DNA of 64,000 nt. Origin: Dendrolimus kikuchii. Taxonomy: Eukaryota > Arthropoda > Insecta > Lepidoptera > Lasiocampidae. The stretch spans positions 1,785,501 to 1,849,500 of the forward strand of contig CM034390.1 in the NCBI GenBank assembly GCA_019925095.2, written 5' to 3'. The translations under genes and the position numbers were made by a program. Every line of letters starts with the position of its first letter. Within the stretch, counting starts at the first letter, position 1. The notes under the pieces are model-generated. The model worked only from the letters and a program-made list of their open reading frames with translations, did not search any database and was not told where the DNA came from. Positions 41,651 to 53,173 of this stretch are shown piece by piece.

Positions 41651-42090
41651 GTTTAACTATCTCTAATAGGCCGTAACTCAGCATATGCTGGTTGATAACA
41701 ACCAACGCTGGTCTTCCGTTAGTGCCAGGCAATAAAGTCACCTTCACGGAAGAAAAAATAACTAATGAACATTTAATATTATTTATAATTAGAACAACAT
41801 CAAACAAAGAATAGACAAAAAATACATATTTTGAACTATTTAATATAACTACATAATAAGTTATATAACGATTATTGAAATGTGAAAATAATTATTTTGA
41901 AAAATAATAACAGGTACGTCATGTACAAAACTAAAAGAAATTAAATAGAACTATATAGTTAAATAAAATATATTATTCAAATTTGTTTTATTAGTGAATG
42001 TAACAAATAAAATTAGCAGAAAATAATATAATATATATATTTAGAAGGAAATGGTGTAATATAAACAATTATGAAAATATTTAATAAAAA

Positions 42091-42345
42091 CAGATATACC
42101 ATGCAAAAGTGGATGGATGCAGAAGTCGTGGAAGGCCACGACACACCTTCCATGATCAAATTGATCGTGTACTAGCAGAAGGTGATGTCAGGAGCCTTAA
42201 GAACAGACGAGCTTGCATGACAAGAGTTATAAATGTGAAAGAAGCAAGTGAGGTGTGTAAGAATAAGCCTAAATGGCGCTCTGTTGTTCGTGCCTACCCC
42301 GCAAGGGAACTGGCGTGAAGTTATGTATGTATGTATGTATGTATC
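42091..42345 (+). mobile_element. RTE-type retrotransposon, copy 8
   Basis: Encodes 'MDGCRSRGRPRHTFHDQIDR' to the stop and five GTAT repeats. It ends 12 bp from the candidate minus-strand stop codon at 42,357. Confidence 0.85.
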
Positions 42346-42356
42346 AAAATATTTTT

Positions 42357-42612
42357 TTAATTTTTATCATCATTGAAATCATCTTCATAATAGAAGTCCG
42401 GTTCGAATTGGTCGTTTTCATCTACATCTTGCGTATTTGCAACAAGAAATGGTTATGATACTTAACAATCTTTTATTTATTTCATGACATTACAGTATTT
42501 AAACAAACATACCTGAATCTGGAGCATCTCCTAAAATATCAAATGCTTTTTTATGGCAAACATCTTTGAAAACATGTTTGCCATAAAAAAGCAATCGAGT
42601 ATTATTATGATG
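42357..42612 (-). CDS. Candidate minus-strand two-exon C-terminus, product unknown
   Basis: Minus strand 42,612-42,513 is open for 33 codons ('RLLFYGKHVFKDVCHKKAFD', 'ILGDAPDS') and ends before GTATGT; 42,427-42,357 follows an AG and continues in frame with 'VDENDQFEPDFYYEDDFNDD' plus Lys-Asn and a TAA. The 85-bp intron has GT-AG ends and the join keeps phase (G|AT = Asp). The tail is strongly acidic. I do not recognise the protein. It may be the last exons of a gene nested in the laminin intron, a gene remnant, or chance. Confidence 0.28.
42544..42593. repeat. Perfect 20-bp inverted repeat, 10-base loop
   Basis: 'tgcttttttatggcaaacat', loop 'ctttgaaaac', then the exact complement. It lies inside the candidate minus-strand exon. 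Confidence 0.85.
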
Positions 42613-43104
42613 TCACGGCTCTTATCTTTAACCGTTTGCATCTATCAAGCCTTAGATTTATAGACAACGAAATAATTTAAATAGTTTCATAGCACAATTT
42701 TAGCTTCCTCAGGATGGCAAAGCTCCTCGGGCGGTTAAAGCTACAGTTACTACGCGGATATGGTCGCGGTAACACGCGTCTGTCCTATTAAGATTTATTA
42801 CGATCGTGAGTAATTTCGACATGTGAAAAAAGACTGGAAATTTTTTATGGTTTTTTTGCGTACACCGTGCTTGGGAGTTTTGTGTTTTAAATATTTTTTA
42901 CGATTTTGTTCAGTGTTATGTATTTTAAACGCTTTTAAATTTGATATGAAAGCTGACCTCTTACGGATTGAAGTGTTTGAAGTAAATTTTTAGACATTCT
43001 CCTTTAACATTCGTGATTGGTGCTTTGCTATTAATATATAAATAAATTACAAAATTCAAGTCACAAATATAGATAATTAAAGTGATACGTTGCTATATAC
43101 ATAA

Positions 43105-43355
43105 CTAGCTTCTGCCCGCGACTTCGTCCGCGTGGAATAGTTTTAAAAAAAGTAAGTTAAAAAACCCCCCGATTTTGAAACATTCTTCATTGGTGCTCCG
43201 CTCCTATTGGTCTTAGCGTGATGATATATAGCCTAGAGCCTTCCTCGATAAATGGGCTATCCAACACTGAAAGAATTTTTCAAATCAGACCAGTACTTCC
43301 TGAGATTAGCACGTTCAACCAAACAAACTCTTCAGCTTTATATATTAGTATAAGA
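43105..43355 (-). mobile_element. Non-autonomous Helitron
   Basis: Minus strand from TCTTATACTAATATATAAAG to a GC-rich 3' hairpin and CTAG before T. Same family as 2,828. Confidence 0.75.
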
Positions 43356-43812
43356 TTAAATAGTTTAAAAAATATATCGTAATTATTCCGTAGATTAGGA
43401 ATGACCTAAGAATTATATATTTTTAGGACTATTAATATACAATATGTAAATAGAAATCTTTAAATAAATTTTCCAGACTAAACTCAGTTTTTAATTAAAT
43501 TTGCGGTCCAGACTTGCTCTTCTCTAAGACTGATCTTCGTTTACTTTAAGTCCTAATCCAGATCTTAGAAATCAAAATGTCCTAACTAATATTTTTCTTT
43601 AAATAGGAGTTCTAGCCAAAAGTGCAATACTACTATAGTAATCTAAGTATAATTTTCACAAGTTAGCAGATGACAGCACAATGATGCTATAAATTTTCTC
43701 AGAAGTAGTACTGAGTCAAATACCATAGTAAGCTAACTTAAATAGACTAGTTCGCACTTGTAGATAGGTTACTTATGTACTTATGTATGTATATATGATA
43801 GGCACAGAAAAA

Positions 43813-44117
43813 AAATGTGGTGGTTCGGACATGTAGAAAGAATGCATGATGAAAGAATGACTAAACAGATATACAATGCAAAAGTGGATGGATGCAGAAG
43901 TCGTGGAAGGCCACGACACACCTTCCATGATCAAATTGATCGTGTACTAGCAGAAGGTGATGTCAGGAGCCTTAAGAACAGACGAGCGTGCATGACGAGA
44001 GCTATGAATGTCAAAGAAGCAAGTGAGGTGTGTAAGAATAAGACTAAATGGCGCTCTGTTGCTCGTGCCTACCCCGTAAGGGAACTGGCGTGAAGTTATG
44101 TATGTATATATGTATGT
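43813..44117 (+). mobile_element. RTE-type retrotransposon, copy 9
   Basis: Encodes 'MWWFGHVERMHDERMTKQIY' to 'VRELA' stop with an interrupted GTAT/ATAT tail. Confidence 0.85.
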
Positions 44118-44404
44118 AAATCACTCAATGTCATTGAATAGCATTGAGTCGTTTCATTTCTATACCTTTCAACCGAATTGATTCAATTTAGTTGATCCGT
44201 CTAATATCAGCATTATCGTATTCTCTACTTGCTTTTCAGTTAACTAAGTATTAGTGGTTTGAAGTCATATATGTAGTAAAGTTTCTTAGGATGTTAACAT
44301 AGTAAAGATGATAAGATAATTGTGATTGAGAAATAGCGTGACAAATACGTAATCGCTTTAAAACTACGCGTGTAATTTGAAAATTGTGTACTTTAGTAGG
44401 ATTA

Positions 44405-44789
44405 CATACATACATACATACATGACTTCACGCCAGTTCCCTTGCGGGGTAGGCACGAACAACAGAGCGCCATTTAGGCCCATTCTTACACACCTCACTT
44501 GCTTCTTTGACATTCATAACTCTTGTCATGCACGCTCGTCTGTTCTTAAGGCTCCTGACATCACCCTCCGCTAGTACACGATCAATTTGATCATGGAAGG
44601 TGTGTCGTGGCCTTCCACGACTTCTGCATCCATCAACTTTTGCATTATATATCTGTTTAGTCATTCTTTCCACATGCCCGAACCACCGGAGCATTCCTTT
44701 CCTTACCTTCACCCCGACACTCTCTTTCAGACCAACTCTCTTTCTTACTTCGGTATTACGAACGCGGTCCGCGAGCGTCACTCCGCCGA
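44405..44789 (-). mobile_element. RTE-type retrotransposon, copy 10
   Basis: Minus strand from 'GVTLADRVRNTEVRKRVG' to the stop; a 12-base in-frame-type deletion removes 'MHDE' after 'HVER'. 11-bp duplication TAGTAGGATTA at 44394-44404 and 44790-44800. Confidence 0.88.
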
Positions 44790-45078
44790 TAGTAGGATTA
44801 TACACTTGAATATCTTCACTATCATTAATTTAAACAATATCTGGTGGTTTTGACCTGCTAGAGCAGCCTTAACCTTTTTCTTATAAGGGCCACATAGACG
44901 TATTCGGCAAGGTGCTGCGGGCCAACATTAATTCATTTCGGTGTTTTTTTATTTTTAGAGTACAACAAAGAGGTTTGTGGCCCATCTGATGGGAAGTGTT
45001 TACCGTCATCTATGGACTTTTGCAACACTAGAGGCGTTACCAATGTCATTGTTCAACTATTAGTATGTCAGACGGGCG

Positions 45079-45840
45079 ACAACAACAATACTCTTTATTG
45101 TACACCAACAAAAAAACAGTAACTCATTTTTATTTCTTAAAATTAGAAGGTATAAATAGAATATAAAAATGGCGACACGCATGAGAGACAAGACGGTGGT
45201 CCAACACCTAATGGAGGGCCAATAATCCCCCTCCTAAACCATCCATCATCATCAACACCAACTGAAAATTTTTCATGTCACAACAATTAAACAATAAATT
45301 ATAACACCACACAAAGTCACAAACACATAACTAACAATAAAACTTATACACATACTCAAACCAACGCGCACTACCATCGCATTGCATTACACGCACACCT
45401 CACAAACAAACCAAGACACACAAAGAGCCAAAAAATTAATAACCCAGGCACAGAAAAGAAAAAAACAACACACATGGCACTAGATAGGACTATATATATA
45501 AGTATAGATATAAGGCCCACACTGCACATGCACTTCCTCACAACACCAGCATGTAACAGATACACTCTACATTAGTATATGTTTAGTATTAAAAATAGGA
45601 TAAATTAATATAATAAGTTAATCTTAAGGTACACCATAACATATAAACCACTAAATTAATGTCACACAAGGTAACAAAAATAAACAATAAGCGTGTGTGG
45701 ACTCTAAAATCTTTCATAGAAATTAAGTAGTAAAAAAAGGTACGGAACTCGAGTCCGTAGAGATGTTAAGAAAAAAAAAGTGCAATGGGCGGCCTTATTG
45801 CTTAAAGCAATCTCTTCCAGGCAACCTTTGGATGGACAAA
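45079..45840 (-). repeat. Long unclassified repeat B, antisense copy, with 'ctttattgtacacc' ends
   Basis: Reverse complement of 33,373-33,929 over most of its length ('aaaccaagacacacaaagag', 'agcatgtaacagatacactc'). The outer ends are those of the 2,755 family ('ctctttattgtacaccaac' and 'gggcggccttattgcttaaa'), so repeat B may be the interior of that family. Confidence 0.55.
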
Positions 45841-45992
45841 GATTTTATCACAATAGGTTATTGGCGTGCAGCTTAACATTATACTAATGATAATATATAT
45901 AATACTAGAGTTTACCCCGCGGATGCGCCTTGGGTAAACCTCTGGTGCGTGCCTCTTGTTTAAAGGGGTTACAACACAGGTTACATTGTATT

Positions 45993-46240
45993 GACGGCCT
46001 CTGTGGTTGAGCGGGCTAAGCCTTTGCCAGCGTACCTCACTGCAACGCAGAGGTTCCGGGTTCGATTCCTGGTATAGTAAATTTCGGAAACGTATTTTCT
46101 CCGTTATTTACTGTGGTCTGGGTGTCTGGGATCGGTCCCAGAGTAGTCTGTTGTATATTACCCATAACACAAGCGTAACTTGCTTTGGGGATATACAATA
46201 TGTGTGTTTGTCTGGCGATTATTATTATTATTATTATTAA
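45993..46240 (+). mobile_element. tRNA-derived SINE (sense)
   Basis: Head 'ggcctctgtggttgagcggg' (A box), 'gggttcgattcctggta' (B box) and a (TTA)n-like tail. Better preserved promoter boxes than the 18,655 copy. Confidence 0.78.
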
Positions 46241-47648
46241 ATTTTTATATTACTGCTATTTGTCCCGGAAGATTCACTTCATTTTATATCGTAATCTATC
46301 CCATCTCCCGGATGAGAAGTATCTATGCCAATTTTCGGTCTTAAAACTACATATGTACACTAAAATGACCAAATCGACCACACCCACCACATCGACCAAA
46401 TCGGTCAAAATGACCAAATTAACCAAAATGACGAACCCCATCGAAAAAATATATATATATTGAGTTTTAGCCAAATCGGTCCAGTAGCTTTTCCGTGAAA
46501 ACGGAACAGACAGACAGACAGACAGAGTTACTTTCGCGTTTGTAATATTAATAAGGATAATATAGAGTAACATACTAATAAGTGTGATAATAACAATGTA
46601 ATAGATAAGTATATAACCATATAAAATATATGTACATACTCATATATACACACACATATATTTCGTCGATTAGCGAAAACCGCGTTGAAATCGATCTAGT
46701 CGAGGGGTGAAAGGCTATTTGTTTTAAGCGACATTTTCTGACAGAATTGACTTGATGGTTTTCTTGCATCCTAATGTCTCAAACTTAAGGAATTATAAAG
46801 AACCTAGTTTCCAACTAAAAACTACAGATTGTTTTCTTTTTTAAATATAGTATGTAGTTTACTAATGAAGTCTTTTTGTGGGTCATTGAAACTTCAAACT
46901 CTTCTATCGAAACAATTTCGCAAATGTCGCTTAAGACAAATAACCTTGGACCCCTCGTAGTAATTTCTACATGAATCCCGAACAAACAGACAAGAAATCT
47001 AAAAAAAAATGTATCGTGTTTCGCTGATGGACAATCGATCGATTCGATTCTTAGACATAAAATCTGCGCTATTTTTTACCCTGGGAATACCGCGGGAATT
47101 TTCCTGGGAATGATTTAAAAATATTAAAAAAAATCAAATTACAACGTAATTTTTTTCACCAATCAATAGTAAATTTTATGTAATAAAATGTGTATTTTTT
47201 TATCCAAGGAATCTCAAGTCAATCGTGGACAAAGTCGCGGACATATCCTAGTTATCAAATACAAAAACAAAATCGGTATAATCCATCATACACAGTATTC
47301 AAGTTGGATTTGTTTAATAGCTTCAATGTACAGACGCGGCATGTTTAGAATTTTATAATATTGTAGAAGAAGAAAGAAGACGATATTGCATTGTTTACAC
47401 AAACTATGTATTTTATTAAGCTTGTCAGAAGGTTATGAAATAACTGATATGTCATAAATTAAGACACTTAATATTGTCATTGGTAATACACTACACTATG
47501 TGAAAAGTGAATGAACAATAATCTCTTACTGTCTGGGAATTCAGTGTGGAAAGGCCTTAAGTGTAAAAACGACTAATAGTGATGTGACACGTCGGTGAAC
47601 TATCGACACTTTTACTCGTGAAAAATAATGACCAAATAAAAACCAGCG
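46241..47648. other. Repeat-derived and unassigned sequence
   Basis: At 46,366-46,440 there are imperfect 'gaccaaatcgacca' repeats, then 'aaatcggtccagtagctttt' and 'acagacagacagacag', typical of transposon 3' regions. At 46,965-47,010 'gaatcccgaacaaacagaca' and at 47,320-47,370 'ggcatgtttagaattttata' match the two sides of RTE copy 14 at 58.3/58.9 kb, so the locus is a relative of that insertion target. Confidence 0.4.
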
Positions 47649-47889
47649 ATGCATTGGTGCACATTGATCTTGATGACGGCCACCGTCATAACGGCTGTCG
47701 TTCCTGGATCTAGACGGTGTGCCGGTAGACTAGCCAGGGAGCGGTTGAAGGCTGCCGAAAAGATACGTGACAAACGTTACTTCCTGCTTTGCTGTGCATC
47801 GACTTGTGGGTCATCGTACAGAAGGCCTAAGCCTCCTAGTACTAGGAGGTATCAGCCCTTTCACAAGACCTGGCTCGGACTGAAATATG
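47649..47889 (+). CDS. Candidate first exon of a small secreted peptide
   Basis: ATG opens an 80-codon frame to a donor ('AAATATG|gtacgt'). Residues 1-19 are hydrophobic like a signal peptide ('MHWCTLILMTATVITAVVPG'). Then come Arg-Arg at 22-23, Cys24, a basic stretch, Lys-Arg at 42-43 and Cys48-Cys49-x3-Cys53, followed by a basic, Pro-rich tail. Dibasic sites and clustered cysteines fit a peptide-hormone precursor; the CC-x3-C cluster recalls insulin A chains but the remaining cysteines of that family are absent. I do not recognise it. A frameshifted partial copy lies at 48,902. Confidence 0.35.
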
Positions 47890-47927
47890 GTACGTTGTTA
47901 TAATTATAGTAGATTGTTTTAATAATA

Positions 47928-48360
47928 GACAATATTGCATATATTTTTACAATAGACACATACTATTCAGCTGTACAATTTAAAAACCTAGCAAATGCTT
48001 CTCAAGAAATTTCACAAGACAGCAAACAAAATGTCATGATTTTCAACTACATTCCATTTCAAAACTATTCATTACGCATATTAGGAGCTATAGTATATTT
48101 TGATCAAGTTTTCACTGTATTTGGTAAAATGTAATACATCAGCAAATGCCTAGAAAGTCAATGAATGCACAGAATTTTTTTAACAGAACATAGTCAATTG
48201 TTAGGTTTTGAAATTGCACAGCTGTATTATTACGCTGCTTTTTTATATGGGTAGGCAGAGATTATGGCATCTCAATTTGCTACGATCTTGAAATAGATAT
48301 ATACATGTTACTTTGATGTATATATATATTAATACGTGAATCAAAAACACAGCAACAAAG
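47928..48360. other. AT-rich sequence
   Basis: No feature recognised. Confidence 0.3.
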
Positions 48361-48715
48361 TTGTACCCCTTTTTACCAAAAATTGCGCGGACGGAGGTGT
48401 ATGAAATTTCAGACACTTATAGTTTATATAGAGAAGGAGTGCAGAATGCTAATATTTAAAAAAAAATATGCATAATAAATACATTAATACAATAAAAAAA
48501 CATTACACACACTATGTACCATGTATTTGATACAAACACGCATATATACTCTTTTGTTTATTGTTAAAGTCAAATGAACAGTGTAGCCTTGGCGAAATCT
48601 GTGATTGTAGAAGTATAGTCTTTGACAACAGAGCCTTAATAATGTTCAAACTTATAATTTAAATTAATTATAATGGTCGAATTTCGACCACAGGCGACCA
48701 CTAGTATTCATTAAT
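48361..48715 (+). repeat. Repeat D ('attgcgcggacgga')
   Basis: From 'ttgtacccctttttacc' to 'ggcgaccactagt'. Matches 62,226-62,552. A common lepidopteran-type interspersed repeat; the CTAGT end would suit a Helitron but the start does not prove it. Confidence 0.5.
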
Positions 48716-48901
48716 CTCTTTATAAGTATATAGAAGTTTATGTGTATCTGAGCGCAAAATTGTGAGAAGTAGAGAGGCGAGGGAATTCAAAACGTTCCTT
48801 AAGTTAAGGAGGACTATTAGGATTAAACAGTGTAGTATAAAGGAGACTTAGAATGTGATTATTCTGGCTGGAGTATTCTATTAGGAATTAGAATATTTTT
48901 T

Positions 48902-49040
48902 GCTGTGCATCGACTTGTGTGTGGGTCATCGTACAGAAGGCCTAAGCCTCCTAGTACTAGGAGGTATTAGCCCTTTCACAAGACCTGGCTCGGACTGAAA
49001 TATGGTACGTTGTTATAATGATAGTAGATTGTTTTAATAA
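48902..49040 (+). pseudogene. Partial duplicate of the 47.65-kb exon
   Basis: Matches 47,789-47,927 closely, including the palindrome 'cctcctagtactaggagg' and the donor, but carries a 4-base TGTG insertion ('acttgtgtgtgggtc') that shifts the frame. Confidence 0.65.
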
Positions 49041-49041
49041 T

Positions 49042-49222
49042 AATTGATCGTGTACTAGCAGAAGGTGATGTCAGGAGCCTTAAGAACAGACGAGCGTGCA
49101 TGATAAGAGCTATGAATGTCAAAGAAGCAAGTGAGGTGTGTAAGAATAAACCTAAATGGCGCTCTGTCGTCCGTGCCTACCCCGCAAGGGAACTGGCGTG
49201 AAGTTGTGTATGTATGTATGTA
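49042..49222 (+). mobile_element. RTE-type retrotransposon, copy 11
   Basis: Short 3' end ('attgatcgtgtactagcaga' to GTAT tail), directly abutting the duplicated exon piece. Confidence 0.8.
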
Positions 49223-49250
49223 GAATATTTTTATCAACTCAATTGATACT

Positions 49251-49565
49251 TTTTTTATTTTCTTGCTGGAGTACAGCATACAGGCAGACGGCCCACTGGA
49301 TGGGAAGCGGTTACCATCGCCTATGGACATTTGCAACACCAAAGGTGCTACAAATGCGCTGCTGCTCTCTTAAGTGAGTCTGGAACCTGGTCACTAATGC
49401 TGAAACACAACTCAAAGTTGTTATGGCGGCATGCTCTAGAACAGGGGTGGTAGCCATCCAGTCGGGCAAATGCCCTACCACCTGGCTGTGGGTTGTTTAG
49501 TCGCCTCTTACGACAGGCCGCCCGGCCGCAGGAAATTGTATTCTTTCTCCGTTCCTGCACGGATA
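49251..49565 (-). repeat. Short repeat family A, copy 19
   Basis: Antisense, complete; head 'tcttgctggagtacagca' diverged. Confidence 0.78.
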
Positions 49566-50055
49566 TAAGGACTAAGGTTCTCATCGGTCGTTTTTGCTTT
49601 AATTTTAATTATTCAATTTTACATTTTGTTAACAAAACCCCAAACTGGTATTGAGTGTACTAAATAATCACGGTTTCATGAATAAATAGGAAAGAGATTA
49701 TTAAAATATATTTATCAAAAAATCATTGTGTCATTTCCTAATTTATAGCAAGTGTTACGGAAATATATAGGATTTTAATGATGTATGTCGTAAAATATTA
49801 ATAGCATTGGTTGTCCTTTTAGTTCGACACTTGATCTGCGCAATCGTAAATCAAATTGTTTTTAATATTAATATATCCTCTCGTTGACCACGTTACGTTA
49901 ATTAATACAAGAGCAATTATTTGTGTGTAATGATTAGATCAAATATATAAATCATTTAAAACAGGATCCATTAAATCTTTGCTAATTAATTTTGTTGCGA
50001 AGCTGGCAAACTGGCAGATTGGCCACCAGTTACTCGACTTCCCATAGCCTACCTG
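49566..50055. other. AT-rich sequence
   Basis: No feature recognised. Confidence 0.3.
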
Positions 50056-50897
50056 TAAGAATATATAAGGAGGGGAGAGTGGGCTATCCGAATTTATTCG
50101 TTGATATTATTTAATACTTGACGATACTGTATGCAACTATGACTGCTATTTTGAAGTGATAACTTCTTATGGGAGGGTAAACCGCTTCGTTACGTAACGC
50201 GTTACGGCGCCAGTCTGTCTGGCTTCCCTTTCTCATCTTTAAGAATATATAAGGAGGGGAGAGTGGGCTATCCGAATTTATTCGTTGATATTATTTAATA
50301 CTTCATGATACTGTTATGCATCTATGAGTTTTATTTTGAAGTGATAACTTCTTATGGGAGGGTAAACCGCTTCGTTACGTAATGCGTTACGGCGCCAGTC
50401 TGTCTGGCTTCCCTTTCTCATCTTTAAGAATATATAAGGAGGGGAGAGTGGGCTATCCGAATTTATTCGTTGATATTATTTAATACTTGATGATACTGTA
50501 TGCATCTATGAGTTTTATTTTGAAGTGATAACTTCTTATGGGAGGGTAAACCGCTTCGTTACGTAACGCGTTACGGCGCCAGTCTGTCTGGCTTCCCTTT
50601 CTCATCTTTAAGAATATATAAGGAGGGGAGAGTGGGCTATCCGAATTTATTCGTTGACTTGATGATACTGTATGCATCTAGCTTCTTATGGGAGGGTAAA
50701 CCGCTACGTAACGCGTTACGGCGCCAGTCTTCTGGCTTCCCTTTCTCACCTTTAAGAATATATAAGGAGGGGAGAGTGGGCTATCCGAATAATATTATTT
50801 AATACTTCATGATACTATGCATCTATGAGTGTACATAGGGTAAACCGCTCCGTTACGTAATGCGTTACGGCGCCAGTCTGTCTGGCTTTCTTTTCTC
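50056..50897. repeat. 184-bp tandem array, five units, promoter-like
   Basis: Units start at 50056, 50240, 50425, 50609 and 50753; the last two are shortened. Each has 'aatatataaggaggggag' (TATA box), a 'cgaatttattcg' palindrome (lost in unit 5), and 'cgttacgtaa[c/t]gcgttacg'. The 10-bp GTTACGTAAC matches the RTTAYGTAAY site of PAR-bZIP factors (VRI/PDP1 type in insects); copies are GTTACGTAAC, GTTACGTAAT, GTTACGTAAC, CTACGTAAC (degraded) and GTTACGTAAT. It lies about 55-60 bases upstream of the next unit's TATA box. Confidence 0.85.
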
Positions 50898-51288
50898 TCA
50901 CGCATACGGCAGCGGTAGGCAGGCTCCTCTCTCGCTCTAACCCACAGCGCTAGCCGTATTTCGGTAATTAGATTAAATAATGATACTAATAATGTACATA
51001 CACAAAATTCTAATGTACATATTTAAGAATTGTAACTAAGAATAAAATATATTTTATAATCAATAAAAGATTTTATGAATAAATAACCTTTCCTTACATT
51101 ATCATATTAATATACATAAAATTTAAGTAATAACCTAAGCTTTTCTCAACATAAACATTTTCAATATTAAATAGTTCAACTTAGGTTACTTTAGGTTATC
51201 ACTTATGTCGGGCGTCTCGAGACGCACACGTTTTTTTTTACTAAATACTAAGTTATTTTACTTTACCCTTGTAACGATTACCACGTGC
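50898..51288. other. AT-rich sequence after the array
   Basis: No gene or repeat recognised. Confidence 0.3.
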
Positions 51289-51446
51289 TAATAACGGTGA
51301 AGGAAAACATCGTGATGCAACCTGCACATCGAGATAACCGATGTGTCAAACCTGCCAAGCCGCCTTGGACAAGCGTGGCGGGTATACTGTCCGTTCCCCT
51401 ATAGTGGGAGGCCCGAGCCCAGCAGTGGGACATTTATGGGCTGCTA
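51289..51446 (+). repeat. tRNA-derived SINE fragment ('cccagcagtgggac' family)
   Basis: Inverted relative to the copies at 8,753 and 60,677: 'acatcgtgatgcaacctgca', 'gccttggacaagcgtggcg', 'gcccgagcccagcagtggga'. Confidence 0.6.
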
Positions 51447-51604
51447 TTATATATTATTATATATGTTGCCGCAAAAGATCGAAAGTGGGTTGCAAACGAA
51501 ACAACTCTTCGTCCCTATTTACTGATTAATAATTTACCAAAAAAATAATCGCAAATCTACACAATATGAGACATAATGTGGTTTTTTCGTAATTTTTGTA
51601 TAGC

Positions 51605-51750
51605 TATGCCAGGTGGTAGGGTATAGGGTATTTGCTCGACTGAATAACGACCACCCCTGGTCTAGAGTATGCCGCCATAACAACCTTGAGTTGTGTTCCG
51701 GCATTAGTGACCAGGTTCCAGTCTCCCTTAAGAGAGCAGCTGCGCATTTG
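51605..51750 (+). repeat. Short repeat family A, copy 20 (partial)
   Basis: 'gccaggtggtagggtatagg' to 'agagagcagctgcgcatttg'; both ends missing. Confidence 0.7.
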
Positions 51751-52334
51751 ACACTTTTGACAGATACTTAAAAAAATAGGGAATTAAACTACCGATACTG
51801 ACAATTTCATCTTTCCTAAAATCACGTAAGTCTGGGGTGACTGGGATCTCGATCTATTGCAAAAGAGTTTATAGTAGCAATCGAATCTTACCCATTGGAT
51901 GCGGTCTTCTACAAAATCGACGTGTAATAAGCCTACTCAACAAACGTATCATAATAACACGTGCAAGAAAAAGCACATTAGTAATAATGTGAATATAATG
52001 ATGCCTTTTACAGCGGCCCGCGGAAGTGGTGACCCCGTTCTTAAAGGTCGCGAACTGGATCTCTTGGCGGATCACGTTTTTAGGGAACCGTTCGATAACT
52101 GGAAGAAGTATTTTCTGAAATTGTAGCTAATTTTAATAAAAAAAAAACTAATGAGGTGTCTTCGGGACACATGTTTGGAACGAAGTTCTCCTAAAATGTC
52201 TTAAAAATTCACAAAACGTCTCAAAAAGTGTGTCGATAAGCATCGAAAACCATCGAAATTTTATCAAAAACCTATGTATAGAAAGAAATACATAAACAAA
52301 CAAATAGTATCAAAAACAGCGTATATTATTACAC
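51751..52334. other. Unassigned sequence
   Basis: A 75-codon open frame at 51,899-52,126 has no recognisable domain and is not called as a gene. Confidence 0.3.
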
Positions 52335-52346
52335 TAATTGATATTT

Positions 52347-52893
52347 AGCGCTAGAACCTCAGCCAGAAGGCCCAGCTCGCCATACACAACGCGGTGCTGG
52401 TACCTACGCTCACGTATGGAAGCGAGAGTTGGGTATGGAAGAGAGAGCATGAAAGTAGAGTAAACGCGGTTGAGATGCGAGCACTGCGCAAAGTCTGCGG
52501 AGTGACGCTCGCGGACCGCGTTCGTAATACCGAAGTAAGAAAGAGAGTTGGTCTGAAAGAGAGTGTCGGGGTGAAGGTAAGGAAAGGAATGCTCCGGTGG
52601 TTCGGGCATGTGGAAAGAATGCATGATGAAAGAATGACTAAACAGATATACAATGCAAAAGTGGATGGATGCAGAAGTCGTGGAAGGCCACGACACACCA
52701 TCCATGATCAAATTGATCGTGTACTAGCGGAGGGTGATGTCAGGAGCCTTAAGAACAGACGAGTGTGCATGACAAGAGTTATGAATGTCAAAGAAGCAAG
52801 TGAGGTGTGTAAGAATGGGCCTAAATGGCGCTCTGTTGTTCGTGCCTACCCCGCAAGGGAACTGGCGTGAAGTTATGTATGTATGTATGTATG
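52347..52893 (+). mobile_element. RTE-type retrotransposon, copy 12 (158-codon frame)
   Basis: Frame from 'MLVPTLTYGSESWVWKREHE' to 'ARELA' is open. 12-bp duplication TAATTGATATTT at 52335-52346 and 52894-52905. Encodes only the region after the RT active site, so not functional alone. Confidence 0.9.
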
Positions 52894-53173
52894 TAATTGA
52901 TATTTTAGATTTTATTTCATTGCATTAAAGTTGATAGCTTACTATAGCAAAAAGTGTCGTGACAACTTTTCGTAAGAATTTTTTCCGTCTAGCCCCCTTT
53001 CACAACGCGCGATAAGGAACTTCGTTCCAAATATTCTATAGTTTCTGCAGTAATGTATAATTTCACGCTTAAGTATTGAAGACCACACTTGTGCTATTGT
53101 TCATTCAACACTGAAAACCTTATACTACCTATCTAATAATTATCTTCACAGTTCAAGTGATGGGATATATCGA

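Noticed and set aside
47649..47889. Insulin/relaxin identity for the secreted-peptide-like exon
   Set aside because: CC-x3-C is present but the last A-chain cysteine and the second B-chain cysteine are missing, so the family call is not supported.
50056..50897. CRISPR-like array
   Set aside because: Units are 184 bp, contiguous and nearly identical, with no short repeat-unique spacer pattern; this is an animal tandem repeat.
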